Positions 8,494 through 15,790 are shown, counted from the first letter of the stretch. The stretch is DNA of 64,000 nucleotides from a bacterium (GCA_024743115.1 JANSXC010000018.1:1-64000); one strand, 5' to 3'. Notes: generated by a model not told the origin, from the letters alone. Made by a program: numbers and translations.

Positions 8494-9489
8494 ATGCGCA
8501 CCACTCCTGTCCTCGTCTTCGCGGCTGCGCTCTTGGGGCTGGCGCTCGTCGGGTCGCGCGCTGCCGTTGGTCAGGTTCGCTCGGGATTACCGGCGCCGGC
8601 GTTCGAATTCCGGCCTTCGGCCAAGGGGGGGCCGAAGTCGTTCGCGGAGTTCGACGGCAAGGTCGTGATCCTGGCGTTTTGCGGGACGGCCGACGGCTCA
8701 GGACAATCCGCCGTGCCGCGACTGAACGCGTTGCGCGAGCGCTACCGTGATCGTGGGCTGGTGATCCTGGGGATCTCGCACGAACCGCCGGGCGGCATGA
8801 TCGACATGTATCGTACGAGGCTCGGCGCGACGTATCAGTTCGCGACCGCTTCCCAGTCGGTCGCGATGCTCTACGGCGTCGCCAAGCTGCCTGCGATGGT
8901 TCTCATCGATGTCGACGGCTACGTTCGGTCGCGTAGTCGCGGCGTGCCGCACGCGCCGCTCGTCGAGGACGCGCTGGGCGATGTGGCGGTCGTTCCCGAG
9001 TTGCCGAAGAGTGGACCGTTCGCCGGTCTGCGCCGGATGTGGGACAAGCGGCAGCATCTGCGATTGCACCAGCAACTCGAGAGTCGTCTGGCGCGCGAGG
9101 ATCTCGAACCGGAGGCATGGAATCTGCTCGATGAGTATCACTCGGCGCTGCAGAAACGCATCGACAGTCAGCGGCGCCGGATCAAGCTGTGCACCGATGG
9201 GCCCGACTACTATCGCGCCGAGGTGCAACTGCAGAAGATCGCGGCGAACTGGCGTGGCTTCGAAGTTGCAGACGAGGCCCGTGACCTGCTGGCGTCCTTC
9301 AAGAGTGACCCGCAGATCAAGCGGGAGATCCGCTCCGGGCGCGCGCTCGCGAAGCTGACGGCGAAGTTCGACATGGGCAACCCGAGCGAGGCCAGGAAGC
9401 TGATGCTGGCGCTGCACGGGCTCGCAGAGAACAAGAAGCACGCTGGGACCCATGCGGCTGAGCAGGCGAAGGCCTGGGCGGGCGGCTGA
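8494..9489 (+). CDS. secreted TlpA-like thioredoxin-fold protein lacking the CxxC motif
   Basis: 331 residues from ATG 8494. A signal peptide (cleavage near VGQ) is followed by a TlpA/AhpC-TSA-type domain (GKVVILAFCGTADGSGQS, LVILGISHEPP, LPAMVLIDVDG) and then a ~190-residue helical tail rich in Lys/Arg ending KKHAGTHAAEQAKAW. It is a paralogue of the next gene across its whole length. Aligning the two, the redox pair U-G-P-C of the neighbour is D-G-S-G here, so this copy cannot perform thiol-disulfide exchange at that site. A structural, chaperone or regulatory role for the pair is inference. Codon use resembles neighbours, so decay through loss of selection is not obvious. Confidence 0.82.
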   Translation: MRTTPVLVFAAALLGLALVGSRAAVGQVRSGLPAPAFEFRPSAKGGPKSFAEFDGKVVILAFCGTADGSGQSAVPRLNALRERYRDRGLVILGISHEPPGGMIDMYRTRLGATYQFATASQSVAMLYGVAKLPAMVLIDVDGYVRSRSRGVPHAPLVEDALGDVAVVPELPKSGPFAGLRRMWDKRQHLRLHQQLESRLAREDLEPEAWNLLDEYHSALQKRIDSQRRRIKLCTDGPDYYRAEVQLQKIAANWRGFEVADEARDLLASFKSDPQIKREIRSGRALAKLTAKFDMGNPSEARKLMLALHGLAENKKHAGTHAAEQAKAWAGG

Positions 9490-9560
9490 TTTGATGCTCG
9501 CCCGGCTGTCTGGAGAATGTATCCAGGCGTCGTGAGGCGACGTCCGGGCGTCGTCGCGCT

Positions 9561-10559
9561 ATGTTTCCGGCCATGGTCATGAAGTCACGACTACCGATCG
9601 TTGCGGCCGCGCTGTTCGGCGCCGCCGCTGTCACCGCTCAGGTACCCAAGGGGTCATCGGCGCCCGAGTTCGAGTTCAAGGCGGTCTTGAACGACGGCCC
9701 GGAGGCGTTCGAGGATCTCGCCGGCAAGGTCGTGATCTTCGACTTCGCCGAGAGTTGGTGAGGCCCTTGTAAGGCGGCCGTCCCGAAGCTGAACGCTCTC
9801 CACGAGAAGTTCGCAGATCGGGGGCTCGCACTCATTGGCGTGTCCAGTGAGCCCGAAAGCAAGATCCAGTCGGTGTTCATCGACCAGCTCGGCGCGAAGT
9901 ATCCCTACGTCAGCGTCGCCAAGTCGGTGGTGCAGAGTTACGGGATCAAGTTCTACCCGAGCATCTACTGCGTCGATGCGGACGGCAACGTCCACTCGGT
10001 GCCCGATGATCGGATGCCCGCCGAGTCGGCGATCGAGAAGTTGCTCAAGAACGTCTCGCTCGCGCCGAAGCTGCCCGCCGAGTCCCAGTACGCGCCGTTG
10101 CGCAAGATGTGGGACAAGAAGCAGCACCTCAAGATTCGCGACTACCTCGCGAAGATGCTGGCGCAGGACAACCTCGACGCGGACATGCGGAAGGTGTTCG
10201 AGGGTCAGCAGGAGGCGCTGAACAAGCGCGTTGCGCGTCAGGTCAAGCGCGTCAAGCAGAGCGCGGACGGTCCGGACTACTATCGTGCTTCACAAAAGCT
10301 CGAGAAGATCTCGAAGGACTGGAAGGGCTTCGACGTGTCGGTCAAGGCCGCTGCGATGCTGAAGAACTTCAAGTCCGATCCGAAGATCAAGAAAGAGATG
10401 CGTTCGGGTCAGGCGCTCGCCAAGCTGCTCGGCAAGTACGACCCGAGCAAGGTCAGCCAGCGCAAGAAGCTGGCCGAGGCGCTCTACAAGTTCACGAAGG
10501 CCAAGAAGCACGCGGGCACCTACGCCGTCGAACAGGCGCGCAAGAAGCTCGGTAGCTGA
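9561..10559 (+). CDS. TlpA-like thioredoxin-fold selenoprotein (in-frame UGA as Sec in UGPC)
   Basis: The reading frame from ATG 9561 (alternative in-frame ATGs at 9573 and 9579; the latter gives the cleanest signal peptide, MKSRLPIVAAALFG…VTAQ) meets a single TGA at 9759-9761 and then stays open to 10559. Translating TGA as selenocysteine gives FAESW-U-GPC-KAAVPKLNAL, that is, Sec at the first position of the CxxC motif of a TlpA/ResA-type thioredoxin domain. Sec is residue 67, and 265 codons follow in frame. The downstream part keeps the fold (LIGVSSEP, FYPSIYCVDADG) and the same helical tail as the upstream paralogue. Automatic annotation would split it into two pieces or restart near 9840. 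The alternative, a nonsense mutation, is less likely because the stop falls exactly on the catalytic Cys position. Confidence 0.8.
9759..9761 (+). other. predicted selenocysteine codon (UGA)
   Basis: TGA lies between TGG (Trp) and GGC CCT TGT (Gly-Pro-Cys). The following bases contain short potential hairpins: CCTT/AAGG around 9765-9774, and AGC/GCT with loop TGAAC at 9787-9797 (loop about 29 nt after the UGA, G at loop position 2). Neither is strong enough by eye to call a bacterial SECIS element. Confidence 0.7.
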
Positions 10560-10579
10560 TTCGGCATGCCGAGGCTGGT

Positions 10580-11347
10580 ATGACGGGTAGCGCCCCGCTG
10601 CTCGTCATGCGGCGCGGCGGCCTGGGTGACACGTTGCTCATGCTGCCGCTGCTTCGCTGTCTGCGGCGTGAGCACGGCGATCGGCCCCTGCATTTCGCAG
10701 GGGTGACGGAGTTCGCCGCGCCGCTGCTCGATCATGGCGCGGTCGATGCCGTGACGTCGGTCGAGAGTCTGGCGCTGTGGCAGCCGGACCGGGCGCGTGA
10801 GCGACTCGCGCCGTTTTGGCGCGTGACCGGTGACGTGCCCGAGGTCTGTGACGACGTGCTAACTCCGCAGCGGCTGGCGCGGGGTGTCCCAGCCGGGCTA
10901 CAGCTGGCGCGTCAGGTTGGGCGTGAGCCGCGTTGGCCCGAGGATTCCTGGCTCGTGGCGCCGCGCGATGGCGGCGTCCCAGGTGGCGCCGTCTGGCTCG
11001 CCCCGGGCAGTGGCGGTCGGGCGAAGTGCGCGCCGCGGGAGCGCTGGTTGGCGCTCGCCGGCGAGCAGCCCGAAGGGCGCCGGGTCGTCGTCGTGGTCGG
11101 CCCGACCGAAGTCGAGCGCGACGACCCGCGGCAGTGGAGCTGGCCGCGGGAGGTCGACTTCTTCGTCGGCAGTGTGCAGCGGCTTGCCGCGCAACTGCCG
11201 GGCGCGGCGGAGTTCTGGGGCAACGACAGTGGGCCGACGCACCTGGCGGCGATGCTGGGGGTGCCGACGACCGTGTTCTTCACGGTTACCGATCCTGCGG
11301 TGTGGGCTCCGGTCGGGCCACACGTCACCGTGGTCGACGGTCGCTGA
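10580..11347 (+). CDS. glycosyltransferase family 9 (heptosyltransferase-like) protein
   Basis: 255 residues. The N-terminus LLVMRRGGLGDTLLMLPLLR is the GT9 entry motif (R-x-x-x-LGD). Near the C-terminus, EFWGNDSGPTHLAAMLGVPTTVFF is the family's nucleotide-sugar binding signature. Usual GT9 enzymes are 320-360 residues, so this is a short version with a compact middle. Members transfer heptose or related sugars to lipopolysaccharide or other cell-surface glycans. It stands alone between the selenoprotein gene and the convergent membrane gene at 11357. Acceptor and donor cannot be judged from sequence. Confidence 0.85.
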   Translation: MTGSAPLLVMRRGGLGDTLLMLPLLRCLRREHGDRPLHFAGVTEFAAPLLDHGAVDAVTSVESLALWQPDRARERLAPFWRVTGDVPEVCDDVLTPQRLARGVPAGLQLARQVGREPRWPEDSWLVAPRDGGVPGGAVWLAPGSGGRAKCAPRERWLALAGEQPEGRRVVVVVGPTEVERDDPRQWSWPREVDFFVGSVQRLAAQLPGAAEFWGNDSGPTHLAAMLGVPTTVFFTVTDPAVWAPVGPHVTVVDGR

Positions 11348-11356
11348 CTCGCTGGT

Positions 11357-12406
11357 TCACGCGCCCGACGCCGGGCGCGCCTTGAACCGGCCGAGGAGCT
11401 CGCTGCCGATCCCGACGAACGTCTTGTGGTTGAGCGGGAACTCGAGCAGCACGTGCAGCAGGCTCAGGAACAGCAGCCATCGCATGCCGGTGCGGTAGTC
11501 GTAGGCGTAGAACGCGAGCGATCCGAGCCACAGCGCGGCGATGATGCCGAACCGAACCTTGCTGACGTCGTGCCAGCGGATGATCGAGGTCTTCGAGAAC
11601 CAGTTGAAGTAGTGGTACGTGTAGGCGAACGCGATGAAGCGGCCGACCTGGATGCCGGCCGGCTCGGTGTAGAGCTGATCGAGGTTCGCGAACGGGTGCA
11701 TTACCGAGCCCGCGGTGGTCGCGGCCGTCGGGACCGTGCTCGCGAGGCCGGCATGTTGGGTGAGCGTCGCATGCAGCGGCGCGAAGTCGAGGTAGGCATC
11801 CTTGGCGTAGTCACTCGCGACGTAGCCGAGTGCGCCGGGATCGAGGAACAGCGCGATCGCCGCGCACGCGACGAACACCACGAGCGACGCGTGGGCGGAC
11901 CCGCTGCGCTGCTTGAGCGCGCCGTAGAGCACGAACGCGGCCGTGAACACGAAGACGTGGATGATCGTGGGCATGTAGAGCCCGAACAGCACGAATGCGG
12001 TGGTCGTGCCGTGGAACAAGAACGTCGTGACCGCGAGCAGGACGACCGCGGTGCCGCGCAGCACGGGGTCCTTGATCACCGCGAAGACGAAGCCGATACC
12101 GAACGCGAACAGCATCAGGCTGAACGCCCAGAGGGCCAGCCGCGCGTAGTCCGGATCACCCTGGTAGATGCTGGCCAGTAGCGAGGCCGCGCTGATTGCA
12201 ATCGACAGGCCGAGCAGCGGGATCCAGTCGCGCCGGTTGAGCGTGAAGCATTGCCGATCCCGCAGCCACGAGATCTCGGTCAGATAGTGCAGCGGACCGA
12301 GCACGGCATACGAGATCAGGAACGTCTCGAACGGCACGAGCATCGCCACGCCGAGCGCGAACAGCATCAGGCCGATGTTGAGCAGGTTGATGCGGGCGAG
12401 GCTCAT
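11357..12406 (-). CDS. histidine-bearing polytopic membrane protein of unknown function
   Basis: 349 residues with about nine hydrophobic helices. Conserved-looking polar residues sit inside or at the edge of helices: GPLHYLTEISW near residue 40, FLFHGTTTAF, MPTIIHVF, YTYHYFNWF and LLHVLLEFPLNHKTF. Repeated membrane-embedded His suggests a metal or haem/quinone site, or a membrane-bound oxygenase (Brp/Blh-like enzymes have this look). That is a visual impression, not a family assignment. It is the last gene of a three-gene minus-strand run after the DMT transporter and the lysozyme-like gene, only 9 bp from the latter. Confidence 0.6.
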   Translation of the reverse strand: MSLARINLLNIGLMLFALGVAMLVPFETFLISYAVLGPLHYLTEISWLRDRQCFTLNRRDWIPLLGLSIAISAASLLASIYQGDPDYARLALWAFSLMLFAFGIGFVFAVIKDPVLRGTAVVLLAVTTFLFHGTTTAFVLFGLYMPTIIHVFVFTAAFVLYGALKQRSGSAHASLVVFVACAAIALFLDPGALGYVASDYAKDAYLDFAPLHATLTQHAGLASTVPTAATTAGSVMHPFANLDQLYTEPAGIQVGRFIAFAYTYHYFNWFSKTSIIRWHDVSKVRFGIIAALWLGSLAFYAYDYRTGMRWLLFLSLLHVLLEFPLNHKTFVGIGSELLGRFKARPASGA

Positions 12407-12415
12407 GGGGGGGGC

Positions 12416-12901
12416 TCAGGGTAGCGCGCGTCGGACGCGCTGCCAGTAGCGGTCGGTGGCGCGCTTGTTCCGGCCGGTGGGGCCGCCGTTGTGCGTACGG
12501 GCGATGACCTCGGCGTCGCCCGCGGCCCACGCCTTGGGCACCCAGCGCGTCATGTAGGCCGCAATCACCCGTTCGGCGTAGTCGCGCTGCCGGCAGTGCT
12601 GGTAGTCGCCGCCGAGCTGTGGCTGCGTCTGGATGGCGTCGAGCCAGTAGATGCGATGGATCTGGTAGGGGCCGATCGCGCGGCCGCCGTCGCCGTCGGG
12701 TGGGAACTCGCGGCCGCCGCTCTCGACGAAGCGGATCGCCGCGAGGATCTCGTCGCGCGTCCACGTGCCGGCCGCCGTCGGTGTGCCGCGGGTCCAGGCA
12801 AAGAGCAGCGCGACCGCGAGCGCGCCGACGAGCGTCGCGATCACGCGATGCCGCGGCCAGCGGCGCCAGCTCCCGCGGTGGCCTTTTCCGCGTCTGGTCA
12901 T
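12416..12901 (-). CDS. invertebrate-type (destabilase-like) lysozyme domain protein, membrane anchored
   Basis: 161 residues. A Lys/Arg-rich N-terminus precedes one TM helix or uncleaved signal (VIATLVGALAVALLFAW), then a small domain follows. The domain shows RFVESGGREF, GPYQIHRIYWLDA, a Tyr-x-x-Cys-x4-Tyr-Ala segment, YMTRWVPKAW and the very characteristic ARTHNGGPTG followed by YWQRV. These match the i-type lysozyme/destabilase pattern (ESG… GPYQI..YW.DA … Ym.ry … ARIHNGGPxG … YW). Glu60 would be the catalytic acid, with Asp69 or Asp71 as the second carboxylate. It lacks most of the disulfide cysteines of animal enzymes. Its start overlaps the stop of the upstream transporter gene (ATGA). 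Muramidase activity is inference. Confidence 0.65.
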   Translation of the reverse strand: MTRRGKGHRGSWRRWPRHRVIATLVGALAVALLFAWTRGTPTAAGTWTRDEILAAIRFVESGGREFPPDGDGGRAIGPYQIHRIYWLDAIQTQPQLGGDYQHCRQRDYAERVIAAYMTRWVPKAWAAGDAEVIARTHNGGPTGRNKRATDRYWQRVRRALP

Positions 12902-13779
12902 TTCTTGCTCACCACGAGAACGATGCCGAGCACGACGAGCGCCGTGCCGGCCCAGGCGTTGCCGTCCATCGCGCCGTCGCCCGTGAGCGCGCCGAGCAGC
13001 ATCGCGATCACGGGCGTGACGTAGGTGATCAGCGCGAGGCGTGAGGCCGGAGTCGTGCGCAGCAACCAGAAGTAGATCCCGAACGTCATCGTCGTGCCGA
13101 AGACCGCGAGCGCCAACAATGCGACGACGCCCCGCGTGGTCCAGGTCACCGCGAACGGATCTTCACTGAGTAGCGCGATGACCGCGAGCGCCAGGGCGCC
13201 GAGGAACATGCCGTTGCGGTTGAGCACGACCGAGCTCGTGCCGCCGCCGTACTTCTTTACGAGCGTCGTGCCGGTGCACGCGACGACGGGACTCAGGAGC
13301 AGCAGCAGCGAGTAGCCGAGGTTGCCGCTGTCGATGTCGCCGAGGCCGCCGCCGAACACCGTGACGATGCCGCCGAACGCGAGTAGCGTGCCGGCGATCT
13401 GGCGGCCCGACAGCCGTTCGCCCAGGAACATCACGCCGCTCACTGCCATGAGCAACGGGAAGATGCCCCACAGTACCGCGGCCGGGCCCGAGGGCACTCG
13501 CAGTTCGGCGATGTAGAGGATCGCGTAGCCGCCGGCGAAGTTCGTCAGGCCCGACGCGCACCACAGCCAGGCGCGCGGGGCGGGCACGCCCTCGCGGCGG
13601 TGGAGCATTGGCGTGACGGCTGCCATCGCGAGTGCGGCAACGAAGAACCGCGCCGCGGCCGAGGTCATCGGCGGCTGCTCCTCGAGACACACTCGGATCC
13701 CGTACCACGTGCTGCCCCAGACCACGCACAAGAGCGCGATCGCGAGCGAGTTGGCGAGGCGAGAGGGCGGCGGCGGCAT
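12898..13779 (-). CDS. EamA/DMT-superfamily transporter
   Basis: 293 residues from ATG 13779, with ten hydrophobic helices in two five-helix repeats. The opening LLCVVWGSTWYGIRVCLEEQP is the EamA hallmark, and the second repeat starts near GYSLLLLLSPVVACTGTTL. Family members export amino acids, nucleosides or other small metabolites. The stop codon overlaps the start of the lysozyme-like gene by 4 nt, so the two are co-transcribed. Substrate is unknown. An upstream extension in frame exists but is not credible because it lacks hydrophobic or family character. Confidence 0.9.
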   Translation of the reverse strand: MPPPPSRLANSLAIALLCVVWGSTWYGIRVCLEEQPPMTSAAARFFVAALAMAAVTPMLHRREGVPAPRAWLWCASGLTNFAGGYAILYIAELRVPSGPAAVLWGIFPLLMAVSGVMFLGERLSGRQIAGTLLAFGGIVTVFGGGLGDIDSGNLGYSLLLLLSPVVACTGTTLVKKYGGGTSSVVLNRNGMFLGALALAVIALLSEDPFAVTWTTRGVVALLALAVFGTTMTFGIYFWLLRTTPASRLALITYVTPVIAMLLGALTGDGAMDGNAWAGTALVVLGIVLVVSKK

Positions 13780-13889
13780 GCGTTGAAGTGTTGTAGGGTT
13801 TGTCGCCGGTTCGCAGAAGCCTCGGCTGCCGTTGCCGGGCTGATGCGATGTTCCATGCCCGTGCTGGTCGCGCCGCAACCGCCCTGTCG

Positions 13890-14285
13890 ATGATGCCTGT
13901 TCCGATCGTTCGATTCGCTCGCCCGACGGATGACCTCGATGCGCTCGCGCTGCAATATCGCGAAGGGCTCGGGTTGTCCGAACTCGGCCACTTCACCGAC
14001 CACGCCGGGTTCGACGGCGTCATGCTCGGCCATCCGGGGCAGGGCTGGCATCTCGAGTTTACGCACGAACGCGGCCAGCGCGCCGGCGGTGCGGCGAGTC
14101 CAGAACACCTCTTCGTGCTCTACGTTCCCGACGCGGACGATTGGCGGTCGCGGTGCGAACGGGCGCTCGCGGCGGGCTTCGAGGAAGTGTCTGCACACAA
14201 TCCTTACTGGGCCGATCGCGGCCGCACGTTCGTTGACCGTGACGGTTACCGTGTGGTCTTGGCGAATGCCGTGTGGCAGCGATAG
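13890..14285 (+). CDS. VOC-superfamily (glyoxalase/bleomycin-resistance-like) protein
   Basis: 131 residues starting at the tandem ATGATG 13890-13895. It has a compact beta-alpha-beta-beta-beta repeat: VRFARPTDDLDALALQYREGLGL, GFDGVMLGHPGQGWHLEFT, EHLFVLYVPD and a final GRTFVDRDGYRVVLAN, the typical 'D.DGyrvvl' end of VOC proteins. The family includes glyoxalase I, dioxygenases and resistance proteins; its closest look is YycE-like. It precedes the ClbS/DfsB-like gene by 13 nt on the same strand, so the two probably share a transcript. Confidence 0.85.
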   Translation: MMPVPIVRFARPTDDLDALALQYREGLGLSELGHFTDHAGFDGVMLGHPGQGWHLEFTHERGQRAGGAASPEHLFVLYVPDADDWRSRCERALAAGFEEVSAHNPYWADRGRTFVDRDGYRVVLANAVWQR

Positions 14286-14298
14286 CGCGAAGTCGGCC

Positions 14299-14802
14299 AT
14301 GAGCACGATCCCCCGTACGCGCGCCGATCTGCTCGAGCTCATCGCGACGAGTCGGCGATCGCTGGCGGCCGCGCTCGACGGCCTGACGACCGCAGACGGT
14401 CAACTGCGCTGCACCGAGGACTGGAACCTGCTCGAACTGCTGGCCGTGCGGCAGTGGTGGAGCGAGCGCGTGCTCGATTGGGTTACGGCGGGTCGGCGCG
14501 GTGCAGTTCCGGAGACGCCGGCGCCCGGGTTCTCGTGGCGTGAGACGCCGAAGCTCAACGCGCGGATCGCCCGCGAGTGTCCGCGCGAATCACTGCCCGC
14601 CGCGCGAGCCCGGCTCGAGCGCGTCCAGCGCCGGCTGCGGGCGACGATCGACCGACTCGACGATCGCGAACTACTCGAGGTCGGCGTCTACGAATGGGCG
14701 GGCCGCTACCCGCTCGCGCGCTGGCTCGCGATGAACACGGCGCGGCAGTACAAGACCGCTGCGACGATGATCCGCCGCGCGCGCCGCGCCGTGGGGCGGT
14801 AG
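14299..14802 (+). CDS. ClbS/DfsB (DUF1706) family protein
   Basis: 167 residues from ATG 14299. It is all-helical: IPRTRADLLELIATSRRSLAAALDGL, then WNLLELLAVRQWWSERVLDWV, and a C-terminal YEWAGRYPLARWLAMNTARQYKTA. This is the DinB-like four-helix-bundle arrangement of the ClbS/DfsB family, whose ClbS member is a cyclopropane hydrolase that protects cells against the genotoxin colibactin. The catalytic details are not conserved enough here to claim that activity. It sits in a small plus-strand cluster with the VOC and DUF1579 genes. Confidence 0.8.
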   Translation: MSTIPRTRADLLELIATSRRSLAAALDGLTTADGQLRCTEDWNLLELLAVRQWWSERVLDWVTAGRRGAVPETPAPGFSWRETPKLNARIARECPRESLPAARARLERVQRRLRATIDRLDDRELLEVGVYEWAGRYPLARWLAMNTARQYKTAATMIRRARRAVGR

Positions 14803-14843
14803 ACGGGACCATTCCCGAAGCGTTGGGGGTAGAGTCCCGGGCC

Positions 14844-15467
14844 ATGCACTCGTGGATGCTGTCCGTAGCCGTCGTCGTTGCACTCGTCCCGTTCGCGTTT
14901 CAGGATCCGCAGGGGGCGGGTTCCAAGGCGCCATCCGGCCGGCAGGATCCGGCGGTTCGACCCGAGGCGCTCGAGCACGCCGCTCGACTCGCTCGGCCGG
15001 CGCCGATGCACGAACGACTTCAGCGGCTGGTCGGCACATGGGACCTCGAAGTGCGGTCGACTCCACGCGGCGGGGAGGCCCGGGACGAACTCGGGTCGGT
15101 CGTTGGCAAGGCGATCCTCGGGGGGCGCTACGTCGTGCTCAACTACAAGCTCGTGCTGCGGGGGCTCCCGTTCGAGGGCGTGCAGATTCTCGGCTACGAC
15201 ACGTTGGCGCAGCAGGTCACATCGTCGTGGCGGGACGACCACAGTACGTGGTCGGTGGAATGCGCCGGTCGGGTCGATGAAGCGATGCCCGAACGACTGC
15301 AGCTGCGCGGTCGGTTGCGCGACGCGCGGGACCCGATGGGGCGGGACTTTCGGATCGCACTGACGTTGCCCGAAGATGACGGCGGCCGCGTCGTGATGTC
15401 GATGCACGACACGTTCGACAACCGCGAGCATCTGGTGCAGACGCAGGAGTGGACCCGGCGCGAGTAG
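14844..15467 (+). CDS. secreted DUF1579 family protein
   Basis: 207 residues from ATG 14844. A signal peptide (HSWMLSVAVVVALVPFAF) and a short Pro/Gly linker are followed by a DUF1579 beta-barrel-like domain: LVGTWDLEVR, VGKAILGGRYVVLNYK, FEGVQILGYDTLAQQ, SSWRDDHSTW, and the final MSMHDTFDNREHLVQTQEWTR. Function of the family is unknown. It lies just upstream of the trp leader region, and no terminator is obvious between its stop and the trp promoter. Confidence 0.85.
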   Translation: MHSWMLSVAVVVALVPFAFQDPQGAGSKAPSGRQDPAVRPEALEHAARLARPAPMHERLQRLVGTWDLEVRSTPRGGEARDELGSVVGKAILGGRYVVLNYKLVLRGLPFEGVQILGYDTLAQQVTSSWRDDHSTWSVECAGRVDEAMPERLQLRGRLRDARDPMGRDFRIALTLPEDDGGRVVMSMHDTFDNREHLVQTQEWTRRE

Positions 15468-15499
15468 CGGGTCGCGGCGTGGATCACGGTTTTCGGGGG

Positions 15500-15529
15500 T
15501 TGACAGCCGACGCGGATTCGTGGCAGAGT
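15500..15529 (+). promoter_or_regulatory. putative trp operon promoter
   Basis: A perfect -35 hexamer TTGACA at 15500-15505 is followed after 18 bp by CAGAGT (15524-15529), a weak -10 (3 of 6). The implied start of transcription falls almost on the leader-peptide GTG, so the leader RNA would be leaderless or nearly so. The -35 is convincing; the -10 is not. Confidence 0.45.
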
Positions 15530-15536
15530 CGAGGGC

Positions 15537-15641
15537 GTGAACCTTTCCCCGGCCGAAACCAATCGTTCGACTGCGTGCCTGTGCACGTGGCGTTGGTGGT
15601 GGACCGCACCGAGCGGGCGGCCGGGTTCCACACGTGCATGA
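15537..15641 (+). CDS. trpL: trp operon leader peptide
   Basis: 34 codons from GTG 15537, preceded by GAGG, to TGA 15639-15641. The peptide contains four Trp codons in five positions (Trp18-Arg-Trp-Trp-Trp22, bases 15588-15602), an arrangement whose chance likelihood is very low and which is the defining mark of ribosome-mediated trp attenuation. It is followed by overlapping antiterminator and terminator stems and then trpE. When charged tRNA-Trp is scarce the ribosome should stall on 15588-15602. Confidence 0.9.
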   Translation: MNLSPAETNRSTACLCTWRWWWTAPSGRPGSTRA

Positions 15642-15689
15642 GCTGAAGCAAGCGCGCTGCAGCAACTGCTGAAACGAACCGAGGCGGCC
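15619..15689 (+). promoter_or_regulatory. trp attenuator antiterminator stem
   Basis: GGCCG (15619-15623) pairs with CGGCC (15685-15689), and the adjoining GGTTC (15624-15628) pairs with GAACC (15676-15680). This gives ten base pairs with one 4-nt bulge. The 3' side occupies the 5' arm of the terminator. The 5' side starts 17 nt after the last Trp codon: it is free when the ribosome stalls on Trp but covered when it reaches the stop codon at 15639. Confidence 0.75.
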
Positions 15690-15712
15690 CCGCGAGGCCG
15701 CCTTCTTCGTTT
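15672..15712 (+). terminator. trp attenuator terminator hairpin
   Basis: GGCGGCC (15683-15689) pairs with GGCCGCC (15696-15702) around a 6-nt loop. The outer arms AAACGAA (15672-15678) and TTCGTTT (15706-15712) extend the stem, and the 3' side is the T-rich stretch TTCTTCGTTTC. It lies 41 nt upstream of the first possible trpE start. Confidence 0.88.
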
Positions 15713-15725
15713 CTGGAGAACGTGT

Positions 15726-15790
15726 CCATCGCGGGGCCCGAAAGACCCCGCCGATGAACTCCGACACGACTCTCCGAGGCCCCGCGATGG
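15726..15790 (+). promoter_or_regulatory. 13-bp perfect inverted repeat enclosing the trpE start region
   Basis: CCATCGCGGGGCC (15726-15738) is the exact reverse complement of GGCCCCGCGATGG (15778-15790), which contains the second possible trpE start ATG (15787) and its upstream sequence. An alternative local hairpin, GCGGGG (15731-15736) with CCCCGC (15746-15751), is mutually exclusive with it. This could modulate trpE translation; no experimental counterpart is claimed. Confidence 0.5.

Noticed and set aside
9762..9839. Reading the in-frame TGA as a nonsense mutation and the downstream part as a separate gene starting near 9840
   Set aside because: The downstream start would lack the signal peptide and half the thioredoxin fold, and the region 9762-9839 is clearly coding (GPCKAAVPKLNAL). 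A Sec codon explains it better.
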